From: Bradyrhizobium guangzhouense
Lineage (GTDB): Bacteria; Pseudomonadota; Alphaproteobacteria; Rhizobiales; Xanthobacteraceae
Assembly: GCF_004114955.1 (NCBI RefSeq)
Contig: NZ_CP030053.1
Location: 1,178,001-1,242,000 of the forward strand
Direction: 5' to 3'
Length of the DNA stretch: 64,000 bases
The stretch's first letter is position 1. Each line of letters starts with the position of its first letter. A program made the position numbers and the translations under genes. Of the stretch, positions 8,576 through 19,079 are shown in pieces. The notes below the pieces were generated by a model. It was not told where the DNA came from, searched no databases, and saw nothing but the letters and a program-made list of their open reading frames with translations.

Positions 8576-9369
8576 TGGTCCTTGCTCCCGAGATAGGCCT
8601 TGATGACGTCGGGGTCGGCCTGCACCTGGGCGGGCGTGCCTTCCGCAAGCTTCTTGCCGAAATTGAGCGCGACGACGTGATCGGCGATCGACATCACGAG
8701 GCCCATGTGATGCTCGACCAGCAGCACGGTCATGTGGCGGTCGTCGCGGATTTTGCGGATGAGGTCGCCGAGCACGTAGACCTCTTCGTGGTTGAGGCCG
8801 CCGGCGGGCTCGTCGAGCAGCAGGATCTTCGGGTCCGCCGCGAGCGCGCGGGCCAGTTCGACGCGCTTCTGCGTGCCGAAGGGCAGGCCGGAGACGGTGG
8901 TGTGGGCGACCTCCTCGAGACCGAGATAAGCGAGGAGCTCGTGCACCTTCTGGTTCACGCTGGTCTCGCTGCGGCGAATCCAGGCGAGCCGCAGCGAGTC
9001 GCTGACGATGTCACTGGAGGTGCGGGCATGGGTGCCGACGCGGACATTGTCCATGACGGTCAGGTTCGGAAACAGCGCCACGTTCTGGAACGTGCGGCCG
9101 ATGCCGATCTCGGCGATCCGGTGCGGCGGACGCGTCAGGATGCTTGCGCCTTCCATCAGGATGTCGCCCGCTGACGGCTGGTAGAGGCGGGACAGGCAGT
9201 TGAACAGCGTGGTCTTGCCGGCGCCGTTCGGGCCGATCAATCCGAGGATCTGTCCCTTGTGCATGTCAAAGGACACGCCGTTGAGCGCGACGATGCCGCC
9301 GAACACGACGCTGACGTCGCGAACCGCGAGCAGAGGCGATGTCCCCTGCGCGAGCTGTGCCTGCGTCAT
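8572..9369 (-). CDS. livG: ABC transporter ATP-binding protein LivG
   Basis: A 265-residue ATPase of the LivG family, partner of LivF. It has Walker A GPNGAGKTT, Walker B ILLLDEPAGGLNHEE and the shortened LivG-type signature GLPFGTQKRVELARAL. The ATG at 9369 (MTQAQLAQGTS) is chosen because it gives the usual length; an extension of 21 residues upstream is open but reads as non-conserved. It is the first transport gene, 66 bases after the IclR-type regulator gene on the same strand, and its stop overlaps livF. Confidence 0.9.
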   Translation of the reverse strand: MTQAQLAQGTSPLLAVRDVSVVFGGIVALNGVSFDMHKGQILGLIGPNGAGKTTLFNCLSRLYQPSAGDILMEGASILTRPPHRIAEIGIGRTFQNVALFPNLTVMDNVRVGTHARTSSDIVSDSLRLAWIRRSETSVNQKVHELLAYLGLEEVAHTTVSGLPFGTQKRVELARALAADPKILLLDEPAGGLNHEEVYVLGDLIRKIRDDRHMTVLLVEHHMGLVMSIADHVVALNFGKKLAEGTPAQVQADPDVIKAYLGSKDQ

Positions 9370-9435
9370 CTCGTCTCGCCCACACCATTCAGTGGGCGAA
9401 GGAGCGATGCGAACCGCTCCCTGACACGACAAAGG

Positions 9436-10302
9436 CTATCTGATCCCCTCGGCCACACGCGCAACTTTCCCTCCTGGTTTCAGCTTTTTGCTGTCGTCTT
9501 TTTTGGATAGCGACATCAGACCCCCAAGTGCCGCTTCGATGTTCCTTACCATCGCAAGCAGACGCGGTCCAATGTCGTTGATCAATCGTTCTTCCGTAAA
9601 GCGGAATGCAGGCGCGCCACAATTGAAGGCGTAAGGCCCGGTTCCGTCATTGAGCTTGAGCGCGACGCCGGCGGCGCCGATGTCGTCGTGCCAGTCCCCG
9701 ACCGAGATCGCGAAGCCGTGCTTGGCGACCATCTCGCCGGAACGCTCCAGCCCGTCGCGCATCTTCGGCCAGCGGCTGCCGTAATGTTCGCGCAGCACGC
9801 GCGACAGCTCGGTGCGATCTTCTTCGCCCAGCGCCCAGAAATAGGCGCGGCCCATCGCGGTGGTTGCAATCGGCACGCGCGAGCCGACGTCTAGTTGAAC
9901 GCCGACGGTCTCGCTGCCACGGCTCTGCCCGAAATAGATCATGCTGTGGCGGTCGCGGCCGCCGATCGCGACGGCACCGCCGGTCGCGCGCATCATATCT
10001 TCGCGGAACGGCTCGGACAAATGCCGAACGCCGAGATTGGCGAGCGCGGCGTAACCCAGCGCCATCGCGGCCGGCGCCAGCTGATATTTCTCGAAACGGG
10101 GAACCGGCGTCAGGTAGCCGAGCTTCGTCAACGTGTAGGTCAGCCGCGAAACCGTCGGCTTCGGCAGATTGGTGCGGGCGGCAATCTCCTGATTGCCAAG
10201 AAGTCCGTCGCTCGGTTGGAATGCGCGCAATACATCAAGCCCGCGGGAAAGCGCGACGACGAAATTCCGATCGGTCGCGGTCTTCTTTCCTGTACGCTTC
10301 AT
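9436..10302 (-). CDS. IclR-family transcriptional regulator
   Basis: A 288-residue DNA-binding regulator. The N-terminal winged helix (ALSRGLDVLRAFQPSDGLLG through AARTNLPKPTVSRLTYTLTK) is typical of IclR, followed by the C-terminal effector-binding domain (about residues 85-265). An alternative TTG start at 10335 adds 11 residues; the ATG at 10302 was taken. It is divergent from the beta-oxidation operon and lies just upstream of livG on its own strand, so it is well placed to control both uptake and degradation. A 19-bp palindrome in the divergent gap is its likely operator. The effector is probably a pathway acid or CoA ester, which is inference. Confidence 0.88.
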   Translation of the reverse strand: MKRTGKKTATDRNFVVALSRGLDVLRAFQPSDGLLGNQEIAARTNLPKPTVSRLTYTLTKLGYLTPVPRFEKYQLAPAAMALGYAALANLGVRHLSEPFREDMMRATGGAVAIGGRDRHSMIYFGQSRGSETVGVQLDVGSRVPIATTAMGRAYFWALGEEDRTELSRVLREHYGSRWPKMRDGLERSGEMVAKHGFAISVGDWHDDIGAAGVALKLNDGTGPYAFNCGAPAFRFTEERLINDIGPRLLAMVRNIEAALGGLMSLSKKDDSKKLKPGGKVARVAEGIR

Positions 10303-10328
10303 CCCTGATCTGCTCTTGCGCGGAGTCG

Positions 10329-10357
10329 TTGACAACGTCCGTGCTTCAAAATAACCC
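10329..10357 (+). promoter_or_regulatory. Candidate sigma-70 promoter of the beta-oxidation operon
   Basis: A perfect TTGACA lies 17 bases before TAACCC, a weak -10 match. A transcript starting just after it would run directly through the palindrome at 10369-10387, which fits repression by a bound regulator. Confidence 0.35.
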
Positions 10358-10368
10358 TGCCGTCAAGA

Positions 10369-10387
10369 TGCGGAATTAAATTCCGCA
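10369..10387. promoter_or_regulatory. Palindromic operator, probable IclR-family site
   Basis: The site TGCGGAATTAAATTCCGCA has perfect 8-base arms around TAA. Its core (GGAAT-N3-ATTCC) resembles the short palindromes bound by IclR-family proteins. It lies in the gap between the divergent iclR-type gene and the GTG start of the fused hydratase/dehydrogenase gene, 46 bases before that start. Confidence 0.6.
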
Positions 10388-10432
10388 CCGCGAAATCGAC
10401 AAAAGTATATATCCCCACCAAGGAGGGAAACC

Positions 10433-12529
<2,097 letters not shown>

Positions 12530-12546
12530 TCGGAGCCTATCCTCTC

Positions 12547-12626
12547 GTCATTCCGGGGCGATGCGAAGCATCGAACCCGGAATCTCGAGATTCCGGGTTC
12601 GGCTCTTCGAGCCGCCCCGGAATGAC
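12547..12626. repeat. 80-bp nested palindromic repeat between pimF-like and pimA-like genes
   Basis: The element begins GTCATTCCGGGGCG and ends CGCCCCGGAATGAC. Its centre is a perfect 28-bp palindrome (GAACCCGGAATCTC and its complement). Between ends and centre each arm carries its own small hairpin (GATGC-GAA-GCATC on the left, GGCTC-TTC-GAGCC on the right). The element would fold as a cross. It lies inside the operon, ahead of the ligase gene. Confidence 0.85.
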
Positions 12627-12649
12627 GGCTAGTGTGGTTTAAGGAATCC

Positions 12650-14326
12650 ATGACCCATCCCGGCGAACAGTTTTACCCCGAGGGCGTGCATTGGGACGAC
12701 ACCATCGTCCAGGGCACGCTGCCTGACCTGCTCTCGACCGCCGCCGCCAGTTACGGCCCGCGCACCGCGCTGGAATTTCGCGACCGTCCGATTACCTATG
12801 CCGAACTCGCCGCCATGGCCGAGCGCGCGGCTGCCGCGTTCCTGCGCGCGGGTTTCGGCAAGAACACGTCTGTCGCATTGTTCCTCGGCAACACGCCTGA
12901 CCATCCCGTCAATTTCTTCGGGGCGCTGAAGGCCGGCGCCCGCGTCGCGCATCTGTCGCCGCTCGACGGTGAGATCGCGCTGACGCACAAGGTCTCCGAC
13001 TCCGGCTCGCGCCTGCTCGTCACCTCGAACCTCCAGGCGCTGCTGCCGACCGCGCTGAAATTCCTGGAAAAGGGGCTGATCGATCGGCTGGTCGTCTGCG
13101 AGGACGACAGCTGGGGCAAGATCGGCACGCCGCAGGCGGCGATTCCCGATGATCCCCGCATCGTCACCTTCAAGGCCTTCGTCGAGGGCGCGTCCGTGCC
13201 GGCGGAGTGGCCGGCCGTTGCCGTCGATGACGTCGCGCTGCTGCAATATACCGGCGGCACCACCGGCCTGCCCAAGGGCGCCATGCTGACGCACGGCAAT
13301 CTCACCTCGGCGGTGTCGATCTACGACGTCTGGGGCAAGCCGGCCCGCGCCGCGCGCGGCGACGTCGTCGAGCGCGTGATCTGCGTGCTGCCGCTGTTCC
13401 ACATCTACGCGCTGACCGTCGTGCTGTTGTCGTCGCTCCGCCGCGGCAATCTGATCTCGCTGCACCAGCGCTTCGACGTCGAGGCCGTGATGCGCGACAT
13501 CGAGGCCAAGCGCGCGACTTATTTCCCGGGCGTGCCGACGATGTGGATCGCGATCGCAGCGCTCCCCGATCTCGACAAGCGCGACTTCTCCTCGCTCACC
13601 GCCATCGGTTCCGGCGGCGCGCCGCTGCCGGTCGAGGTTGCGAGGTTCTTCGAGAGCAAGGTCGGCAAGAAGCTGAGGAGCGGCTGGGGCATGACCGAGA
13701 CCTGCTCGCCCGGCACCGGCCATCCGCCTACCGGGCCCGACAAGCCCGGTTCGATCGGGTTGATGCTGCCCGGCATCGAGCTCGACGTCGTCTCGCTGGA
13801 AGATCCCAAGAAAGTGCTGCCGCCGGGCGAAGTCGGCGAGATCCGCATCAAGGGTCCGAACGTCACCAGGGGCTATTGGAACAAGCCGGCGGGATCGGCG
13901 GAGGCCTTCATCGACGGCCGCTTCCTCACCGGCGACATCGGCTATGTCGACACCGACGGCTATTTCTTCCTGGTCGACCGCAAGAAGGACATGATCATCT
14001 CGGGCGGCTTCAACGTCTATCCGCAGATGATCGAGCAGGCGATCTATACCGTTCCGGGCGTGCACGAGGTCATCGTGCTCGGCATTGCCGACCAATACAG
14101 GGGTGAAGCCGCAAAAGCCTTCATCAAGCTCAGGCCGGACGCAAAGCCGTTCTCGCTCGACGAGCTGCGTGCGCAGCTCGCCGGGAAGATCGGCAAGCAC
14201 GAAATGCCGGCGGAGGTCGAGTTCGTCGACGATCTGCCGCGCACGCCGGTCGGAAAGCTGTCGCGCCACGAATTGCGTCAGCAACAGAAATCTTCACATC
14301 CAACGCAAACAGGAGGTCGCTCTTGA
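12650..14326 (+). CDS. pimA: Acyl-CoA synthetase (dicarboxylate/fatty acid CoA ligase, PimA-like)
   Basis: A 558-residue ligase of the ANL superfamily that activates a carboxylic acid with ATP and CoA in the cytoplasm. It has the AMP-binding loop [14 protein letters not shown], the GWGMTE motif, [14 protein letters not shown], and the C-terminal lysine in [12 protein letters not shown]. The ATG is preceded by AAGGA; an in-frame GTG six codons upstream lacks a site. Its end overlaps the thiolase start. Position in a pim-like operon suggests a dicarboxylate such as pimelate as substrate, but a medium- or long-chain fatty acid cannot be excluded from sequence. Confidence 0.85.
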   Translation: MTHPGEQFYPEGVHWDDTIVQGTLPDLLSTAAASYGPRTALEFRDRPITYAELAAMAERAAAAFLRAGFGKNTSVALFLGNTPDHPVNFFGALKAGARVAHLSPLDGEIALTHKVSDSGSRLLVTSNLQALLPTALKFLEKGLIDRLVVCEDDSWGKIGTPQAAIPDDPRIVTFKAFVEGASVPAEWPAVAVDDVALLQYTGGTTGLPKGAMLTHGNLTSAVSIYDVWGKPARAARGDVVERVICVLPLFHIYALTVVLLSSLRRGNLISLHQRFDVEAVMRDIEAKRATYFPGVPTMWIAIAALPDLDKRDFSSLTAIGSGGAPLPVEVARFFESKVGKKLRSGWGMTETCSPGTGHPPTGPDKPGSIGLMLPGIELDVVSLEDPKKVLPPGEVGEIRIKGPNVTRGYWNKPAGSAEAFIDGRFLTGDIGYVDTDGYFFLVDRKKDMIISGGFNVYPQMIEQAIYTVPGVHEVIVLGIADQYRGEAAKAFIKLRPDAKPFSLDELRAQLAGKIGKHEMPAEVEFVDDLPRTPVGKLSRHELRQQQKSSHPTQTGGRS

Positions 14327-15510
14327 CCGACGCCGTCATCGTTTCCACCGCCCGCACCCCGATCGGCAAGGCCTATCGCGGCATGCTCAACGCCACCGAG
14401 GGCGCAACGCTGCTCGGCCACGCGATTCGTGAAGCCGTGGCGCGCGCAAAAGTCGATCCCAAGGAGATCGAGGACGTGGTGATGGGCGCGGCGCTCCAGC
14501 AGGGATCGACCGGTGGCAACATCGCACGCAAGGCGCTGCTCCGCGCCGGTCTCCCCGTCACCGTTGCCGGCACCACCATCGACCGTCAGTGCGCCTCCGG
14601 CCTGCAGGCGATCGCGCTGGCCGCGCGCTCGGTGATCTTCGACGGCGTCGAGGTCGCGGTCGGCGGCGGCGGCGAGTCGATCTCGCTGGTGCAGAACGAC
14701 AAGATGAACGGCTTCCACGCCCAGGATCCGGCGCTGCTCGAGATCAAGGGCGAGGTCTACATGCCGATGATCGACACCGCCGAGATCGTCGCTAAGCGCT
14801 ACGGCATCTCGCGCGAACGCCAGGACGAATATTCGCTGGAGAGCCAGCGCCGCACGGCTGCCGCGCAGCAGGGCGGCAAGTTCAGGGATGAGCTTGCGCC
14901 GATCAAGACGCAGATGGCCGTCACCGACAAGGCGACCGGCACTGTCTCGATGAAGGAGGTGACGCTGTCGCAGGACGAGGGTCCGCGTCCCGAGACCACG
15001 CTGGACGGCCTCGCCGGCCTCAAGCCCGTGCGCGGCGACGGTTTCTCCATCACCGCCGGCAATGCCAGCCAGCTCTCCGACGGCGCCAGCGCCTCGGTGA
15101 TCATGAGCGACAAGGAAGCGGCCAGGCGCGGCCTCAATCCGCTCGGCATCTTCCGCGGCTTCGTCTCCGCCGGCTGCGAGCCCGACGAGATGGGCATCGG
15201 CCCCGTGTTCGCCGTGCCGCGCCTGCTCAAGCGTCATGGCCTCAAGGTCGACGACATCGGCCTCTGGGAGCTGAACGAAGCCTTCGCGGTGCAGGTGCTG
15301 TATTGCCGCGACAAGCTCGGCATCGACCCCGAGAAGATCAACGTCAACGGCGGCGCCATCTCGGTCGGCCATCCCTACGGCATGTCGGGTGCGCGCCTGA
15401 CCGGCCACGCCTTGATCGAAGGCCGCCGCCGCAAGGCCAAGTATGCGGTCGTCACCATGTGCGTCGGCGGCGGCATGGGCGCGGCGGGACTTTTTGAGGT
15501 GTTGCAGTAA
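14323..15510 (+). CDS. pimB: Acetyl-CoA acetyltransferase / 3-ketoacyl-CoA thiolase (PimB-like)
   Basis: A 395-residue thiolase that cleaves 3-ketoacyl-CoA with CoA, the last step of each beta-oxidation round. The acyl-binding cysteine is in DRQCASG (Cys90), the histidine in [11 protein letters not shown] (about 350) and the second cysteine in CVGGGMG (about 381). It starts at TTG with AGGAGG upstream, and TTGA overlaps the ligase stop, so the two are translationally coupled. An acyl-CoA dehydrogenase gene follows 16 bases later. Confidence 0.9.
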   Translation: MTDAVIVSTARTPIGKAYRGMLNATEGATLLGHAIREAVARAKVDPKEIEDVVMGAALQQGSTGGNIARKALLRAGLPVTVAGTTIDRQCASGLQAIALAARSVIFDGVEVAVGGGGESISLVQNDKMNGFHAQDPALLEIKGEVYMPMIDTAEIVAKRYGISRERQDEYSLESQRRTAAAQQGGKFRDELAPIKTQMAVTDKATGTVSMKEVTLSQDEGPRPETTLDGLAGLKPVRGDGFSITAGNASQLSDGASASVIMSDKEAARRGLNPLGIFRGFVSAGCEPDEMGIGPVFAVPRLLKRHGLKVDDIGLWELNEAFAVQVLYCRDKLGIDPEKINVNGGAISVGHPYGMSGARLTGHALIEGRRRKAKYAVVTMCVGGGMGAAGLFEVLQ

Positions 15511-15526
15511 TTCACAGGAGGATCCG

Positions 15527-16717
15527 ATGGATCTCGCATTCACGAAAGAAGAGCAGGCGTTTCGCGAGGAAGTGCGGTCATTCTTCCGCGACAACGTGCC
15601 GCCGGATACGCGGCGCAAGCTGGTGGAAGGCCGTCATCTCACCAAGGACGAGATGGTGACGTGGTGGCGCATCCTCAACAAGAAGGGTTGGGGCGTCAGC
15701 CACTGGCCCAAGCAATATGGCGGCACGGGCTGGACGTCCGTGCAGCACTACATCTTCAATGAGGAGCTGCAGTCCTATCCGGCGCCGCAGCCGCTCGCCT
15801 TCGGCGTCAGCATGGTCGGCCCCGTGATCTACACCTTCGGCAACGAAGAGCAGAAGAAGAAGTACCTGCCGCGCATCGCCAATGTTGACGACTGGTGGTG
15901 CCAGGGCTTCTCCGAGCCCGGTTCCGGGTCCGATCTCGCTTCGCTGAAGACAAAAGCAGAGCGTAAAGGCGACAAGTGGATCATCAACGGCCAGAAGACC
16001 TGGACGACGCTGGCCCAGCATGCCGACATGATCTTCTGCCTCTGCCGCACCGACAACAATGCGAAGAAGCAGATGGGCATCTCCTTCATCGTGTTCCCGA
16101 TGAAGTCGAAGGGCGTCACCGTGCGCCCGATCCAGACCATCGACGGCGGCCATGAGGTCAACGAAGTGTTCTTCGACGACGTCGAGGTCCCCGTCGAGAA
16201 CCTGATCGGCGAGGAGAACAAGGGCTGGGACTACGCAAAATTCCTGCTCGGCAACGAGCGCACCGGCATCGCGCGGGTCGGCGTCTCCAAGGAGCGGCTG
16301 CGCCGCATCCGCGATCTCGCCGGCAAGGTCGAATCATCGGGCAAGCCGATCATCCAGGACCCCGCCTTCCGCGAGAAGCTGGCAGCCTGCGAGATCGAGC
16401 TGAAGGCGCTCGAGCTGACGCAGCTGCGCGTCGTTGCCGACGAGGGCAAGCACGGCAAGGGCAAGCCCAATCCGGCCTCCTCGGTGCTCAAGATCAAGGG
16501 CTCCGAGATCCAGCAGACCACCACCGAGCTGCTCATGGAAGTGATCGGCCCGTTCGCCGCGCCCTACGACGTGCATGGCGACGACGGCTCGAACGAAGCC
16601 ATGGACTGGACCGCCCAGATCGCGCCGAGCTACTTCAACAACCGCAAGGTCTCGATCTACGGCGGCTCCAACGAGATCCAGCGCAACATCATCGCCAAGG
16701 CGGTGCTGGGGCTTTGA
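15527..16717 (+). CDS. pimC: Acyl-CoA dehydrogenase, large type (PimC-like)
   Basis: A 396-residue FAD-dependent acyl-CoA dehydrogenase that would introduce the 2,3-double bond. It has the N-terminal helical domain (DLAFTKEEQAFREEVRSFFR), the FAD/substrate segment CQGFSEPGSGSDLASLKT and the C-terminal IYGGSNEIQRNIIAKAVLGL. The ATG follows AGGAGG, 16 bases after the thiolase. With the smaller dehydrogenase downstream it probably forms a two-subunit enzyme, as paired acyl-CoA dehydrogenases of pim and similar operons do; that pairing is inference. Confidence 0.88.
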   Translation: MDLAFTKEEQAFREEVRSFFRDNVPPDTRRKLVEGRHLTKDEMVTWWRILNKKGWGVSHWPKQYGGTGWTSVQHYIFNEELQSYPAPQPLAFGVSMVGPVIYTFGNEEQKKKYLPRIANVDDWWCQGFSEPGSGSDLASLKTKAERKGDKWIINGQKTWTTLAQHADMIFCLCRTDNNAKKQMGISFIVFPMKSKGVTVRPIQTIDGGHEVNEVFFDDVEVPVENLIGEENKGWDYAKFLLGNERTGIARVGVSKERLRRIRDLAGKVESSGKPIIQDPAFREKLAACEIELKALELTQLRVVADEGKHGKGKPNPASSVLKIKGSEIQQTTTELLMEVIGPFAAPYDVHGDDGSNEAMDWTAQIAPSYFNNRKVSIYGGSNEIQRNIIAKAVLGL

Positions 16718-16732
16718 GCCAGGAATGACGCT

Positions 16733-16829
16733 GTCGTCCTCCGCGAAAGCGGGGGACCCAGTACGCCGTGGCGGTCGTGAGTACCGCAGGCGGCTGCGTT
16801 TACTGGATCCCCGCTTTCGCGGGGATGAC
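16733..16829. repeat. Palindromic intergenic repeat between the two acyl-CoA dehydrogenase genes
   Basis: The ends are complementary: a left arm with CCGCGAAAGCGGGGGACCCA and a right arm with TGGATCCCCGCTTTCGCGGG. Each arm contains a small hairpin with a GAAA-type loop. It belongs to the same family as the element at 18038-18139. It sits inside the operon and may act on mRNA stability or read-through. Confidence 0.8.
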
Positions 16830-16880
16830 GTCTGAGGATGAAGCGACGGCAGGGCAATTCCCGCCGATTTGGAGAGAAAC

Positions 16881-18023
16881 ATGGATTTTGATTTGACCGA
16901 GGAGCAACGGCTCCTGAAGGACAGCATCGACGGCCTGCTGACCGATTCCTACGATTTCGAGAGCCGCAAGAAGTACATGAAGGAGAAGGGCGGCTGGAGC
17001 AAAGCCGTCTGGGGCAAGCTCGCCGAGCAGGGCCTGCTCGGCCTGCCCTTCAGCGAGGCCGATGGCGGCTTCGGCGGCGGCGGCGTCGAGACCATGATCG
17101 TGATGGAAGCGCTCGGCAAGGCGCTGGTGCTCGAGCCGTATCTCGCGACCGTCGTGATCGGCGGCGGCTTCCTGCGTCATGCCGGCACCGACGCGCAGAA
17201 GGCCGCTTATGTGCCCGGGATCGTCGACGGCAGCAAGACGCTGGCGTTCGCCCAGCTCGAGAAGAACTCGCGCTACGATTTGTTCGACGTCGCCACGACG
17301 GCCAAGAAAAAGGGCGACGGCTGGGTCATCGACGGCGAGAAGTTCGTCGTGCTCAACGGCGAGAACGCCGACACGCTCGTCGTCACCGCGCGCACCAAGG
17401 GCAATCGCCGCGACACGTCAGGCATCGGCGTGTTCCTGGTCCCTGCCGACGCCAAGGGCGTCACCAGGAAGTCCTACCCGACCCAGGACGGCCTGCACGC
17501 CGCCGACATCACCTTCACCGGTGTCGAGGTCGGCGCGGACGCGGCGATCGGAAATCCCGAGGACTCGCTCGCACTGATCGAGCGCGTGGTGGACGAAGCC
17601 CGCGTCGCGCTCTGCGCCGAGGCGGTCGGCCTGATGGATGAATCGCTGAAGACGACCGTCGAATACATCAAGACGCGCAAGCAGTTCGGTGTCGCGATCG
17701 GCTCGTTCCAGTCGCTGCAGCATCGCGCCTCCGACATGTTCGTCGCGGCCGAGCAGGCCCGTTCGATGTCGATGTTTGCGACCATGGCGGGCGATTTCGA
17801 GAACGCCAAGGAACGCAGCAACGCCATCGCCGCCGCCAAGGCGCAGATCGGCAAGTCGCTGAAATTCGTCGGCCAGCAGTCGATCCAGCTCCACGGCGGC
17901 ATCGGCATGACAATGGAGGCGAAGATCGGCCACTACTTCAAGCGCCTCACCATGATCGAGAACACTTTTGGCGACACCGACTACCACCAGCGCCGCGTCG
18001 CGGATGCGGGTGGGTTGATTTAA
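16881..18023 (+). CDS. pimD: Acyl-CoA dehydrogenase, small type (PimD-like)
   Basis: A 380-residue acyl-CoA dehydrogenase family protein. It has the N-terminal helical segment DFDLTEEQRLLKDSIDGLLT, a glycine-rich stretch (EADGGFGGGGVETM) and the C-terminal QLHGGIGMTMEAKIGHYFKR. The ATG follows GGAG; a TTG four codons earlier is not favoured. It lies after the larger dehydrogenase, separated by a palindromic repeat. The pair probably acts together on acyl-CoA (or pimeloyl-CoA-like) substrates. Confidence 0.87.
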   Translation: MDFDLTEEQRLLKDSIDGLLTDSYDFESRKKYMKEKGGWSKAVWGKLAEQGLLGLPFSEADGGFGGGGVETMIVMEALGKALVLEPYLATVVIGGGFLRHAGTDAQKAAYVPGIVDGSKTLAFAQLEKNSRYDLFDVATTAKKKGDGWVIDGEKFVVLNGENADTLVVTARTKGNRRDTSGIGVFLVPADAKGVTRKSYPTQDGLHAADITFTGVEVGADAAIGNPEDSLALIERVVDEARVALCAEAVGLMDESLKTTVEYIKTRKQFGVAIGSFQSLQHRASDMFVAAEQARSMSMFATMAGDFENAKERSNAIAAAKAQIGKSLKFVGQQSIQLHGGIGMTMEAKIGHYFKRLTMIENTFGDTDYHQRRVADAGGLI

Positions 18024-18037
18024 GCCACACGACGACT

Positions 18038-18139
18038 GTTATCCCCCGCGAAAGCGGGGGATCCAGTACGCCGCGGCCCCTCGATTCCAGCCGCGCCGTC
18101 TCTGGAATACTGGATCGCCCGATCAAGTCGGGCGATGAC
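18038..18139. repeat. Palindromic intergenic repeat before the SDR gene
   Basis: The left arm CCCCCGCGAAAGCGGGGG continues ATCCAGTACGCCG, as in the element at 16733. The right arm contains TACTGGATCGCCCGATCAAG and ends CGGGCGATGAC, so the side hairpin differs from the left one while still being self-complementary. It fills most of the gap between the dehydrogenase and the SDR gene. Confidence 0.8.
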
Positions 18140-18188
18140 ACCGAGCTAGCGACGACACCGAGCGAGTTGAATCAGCGGAGCAACAACA

Positions 18189-18962
18189 ATGAAAAACACC
18201 CCGTTCGATCTCACCGGCAAGGTCGCCGTGGTCACCGGCTCCAGCCGCGGCATCGGCCGCTCCTCGGCCGAGCTGCTCGCCAAGCTCGGCGCAAAAGTCG
18301 TGGTGTCCTCGCGCAAGGCCGACGCCTGCAAGGAGGTTGCCGACGGCATCAATGCCTCAGGCGGAGACGCCATCGTCATCCCCTGCAACATCGCGCGCAG
18401 GAACGAGGTCGAGGCGCTGATATCAGGTGCCACGAAACACTATGGCAAGATCGACATCCTGGTCTGCAACGCCGCCGTCAATCCCTATTACGGCCCGCTG
18501 CTCGACATCACGGATGAAGCCTTCGACAAGATCATGGGCTCGAACGTCAAGAGCAACATCTGGCTCTCCGCGCTGGCGATCCCGCAAATGGCCGAGCGCG
18601 GCAACGGCTCGGTCGTCATCATCTCCTCGATCGGCGGCTTGCGCGGCTCCACCGTGATCGGCGCCTACGGCATCTCGAAAGCCGCCGACTTCGCGCTGTG
18701 CCGCTCGCTCGCCGGCGAATGGGGCCCGAAGGGCGTTCGCGTCAACTGCATCGCGCCCGGCCTGGTCAAGACCGACTTCGCCCGCGCGCTGTGGGAAGAC
18801 GAAGCCAATCTCAAGCGCCGCACCGCCACCACGCCGCTGCGCCGCATCGGCGAGCCCGACGAGATCGCCGGCGCGGTGGCCTACCTCGCCTCGGACGCCT
18901 CGAGCTTCATGACCGGCCAGACCATCGTGATCGACGGCGGCGTCACCACGGCGGCGGTGTAA
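18189..18962 (+). CDS. SDR-family NAD(P)-dependent oxidoreductase
   Basis: A 257-residue short-chain dehydrogenase/reductase. It has the cofactor motif TGSSRGIGRS (about 15-24), NAAVNPYYG, the catalytic serine in VIISSIGG, and YGISK (Tyr and Lys). The C-terminus SSFMTGQTIVIDGG is typical of classical SDRs. GGAG precedes the ATG. It follows the acyl-CoA dehydrogenase genes on the same strand after a palindromic repeat, so it may belong to the same operon as a 3-hydroxyacyl-CoA or 3-oxoacyl reductase, but the substrate cannot be read from sequence. Confidence 0.9.
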   Translation: MKNTPFDLTGKVAVVTGSSRGIGRSSAELLAKLGAKVVVSSRKADACKEVADGINASGGDAIVIPCNIARRNEVEALISGATKHYGKIDILVCNAAVNPYYGPLLDITDEAFDKIMGSNVKSNIWLSALAIPQMAERGNGSVVIISSIGGLRGSTVIGAYGISKAADFALCRSLAGEWGPKGVRVNCIAPGLVKTDFARALWEDEANLKRRTATTPLRRIGEPDEIAGAVAYLASDASSFMTGQTIVIDGGVTTAAV

Positions 18963-19079
18963 GGTTTCGCCGGGACGACGGAGAGATATTGACCTTGCGG
19001 CCCTAATCCGCTCCCTTTGGCGCGACACAATGACCCGTCTTTCGGGAAACGCCCAAAGAAAACGCCAAGGTAAGCTTCC

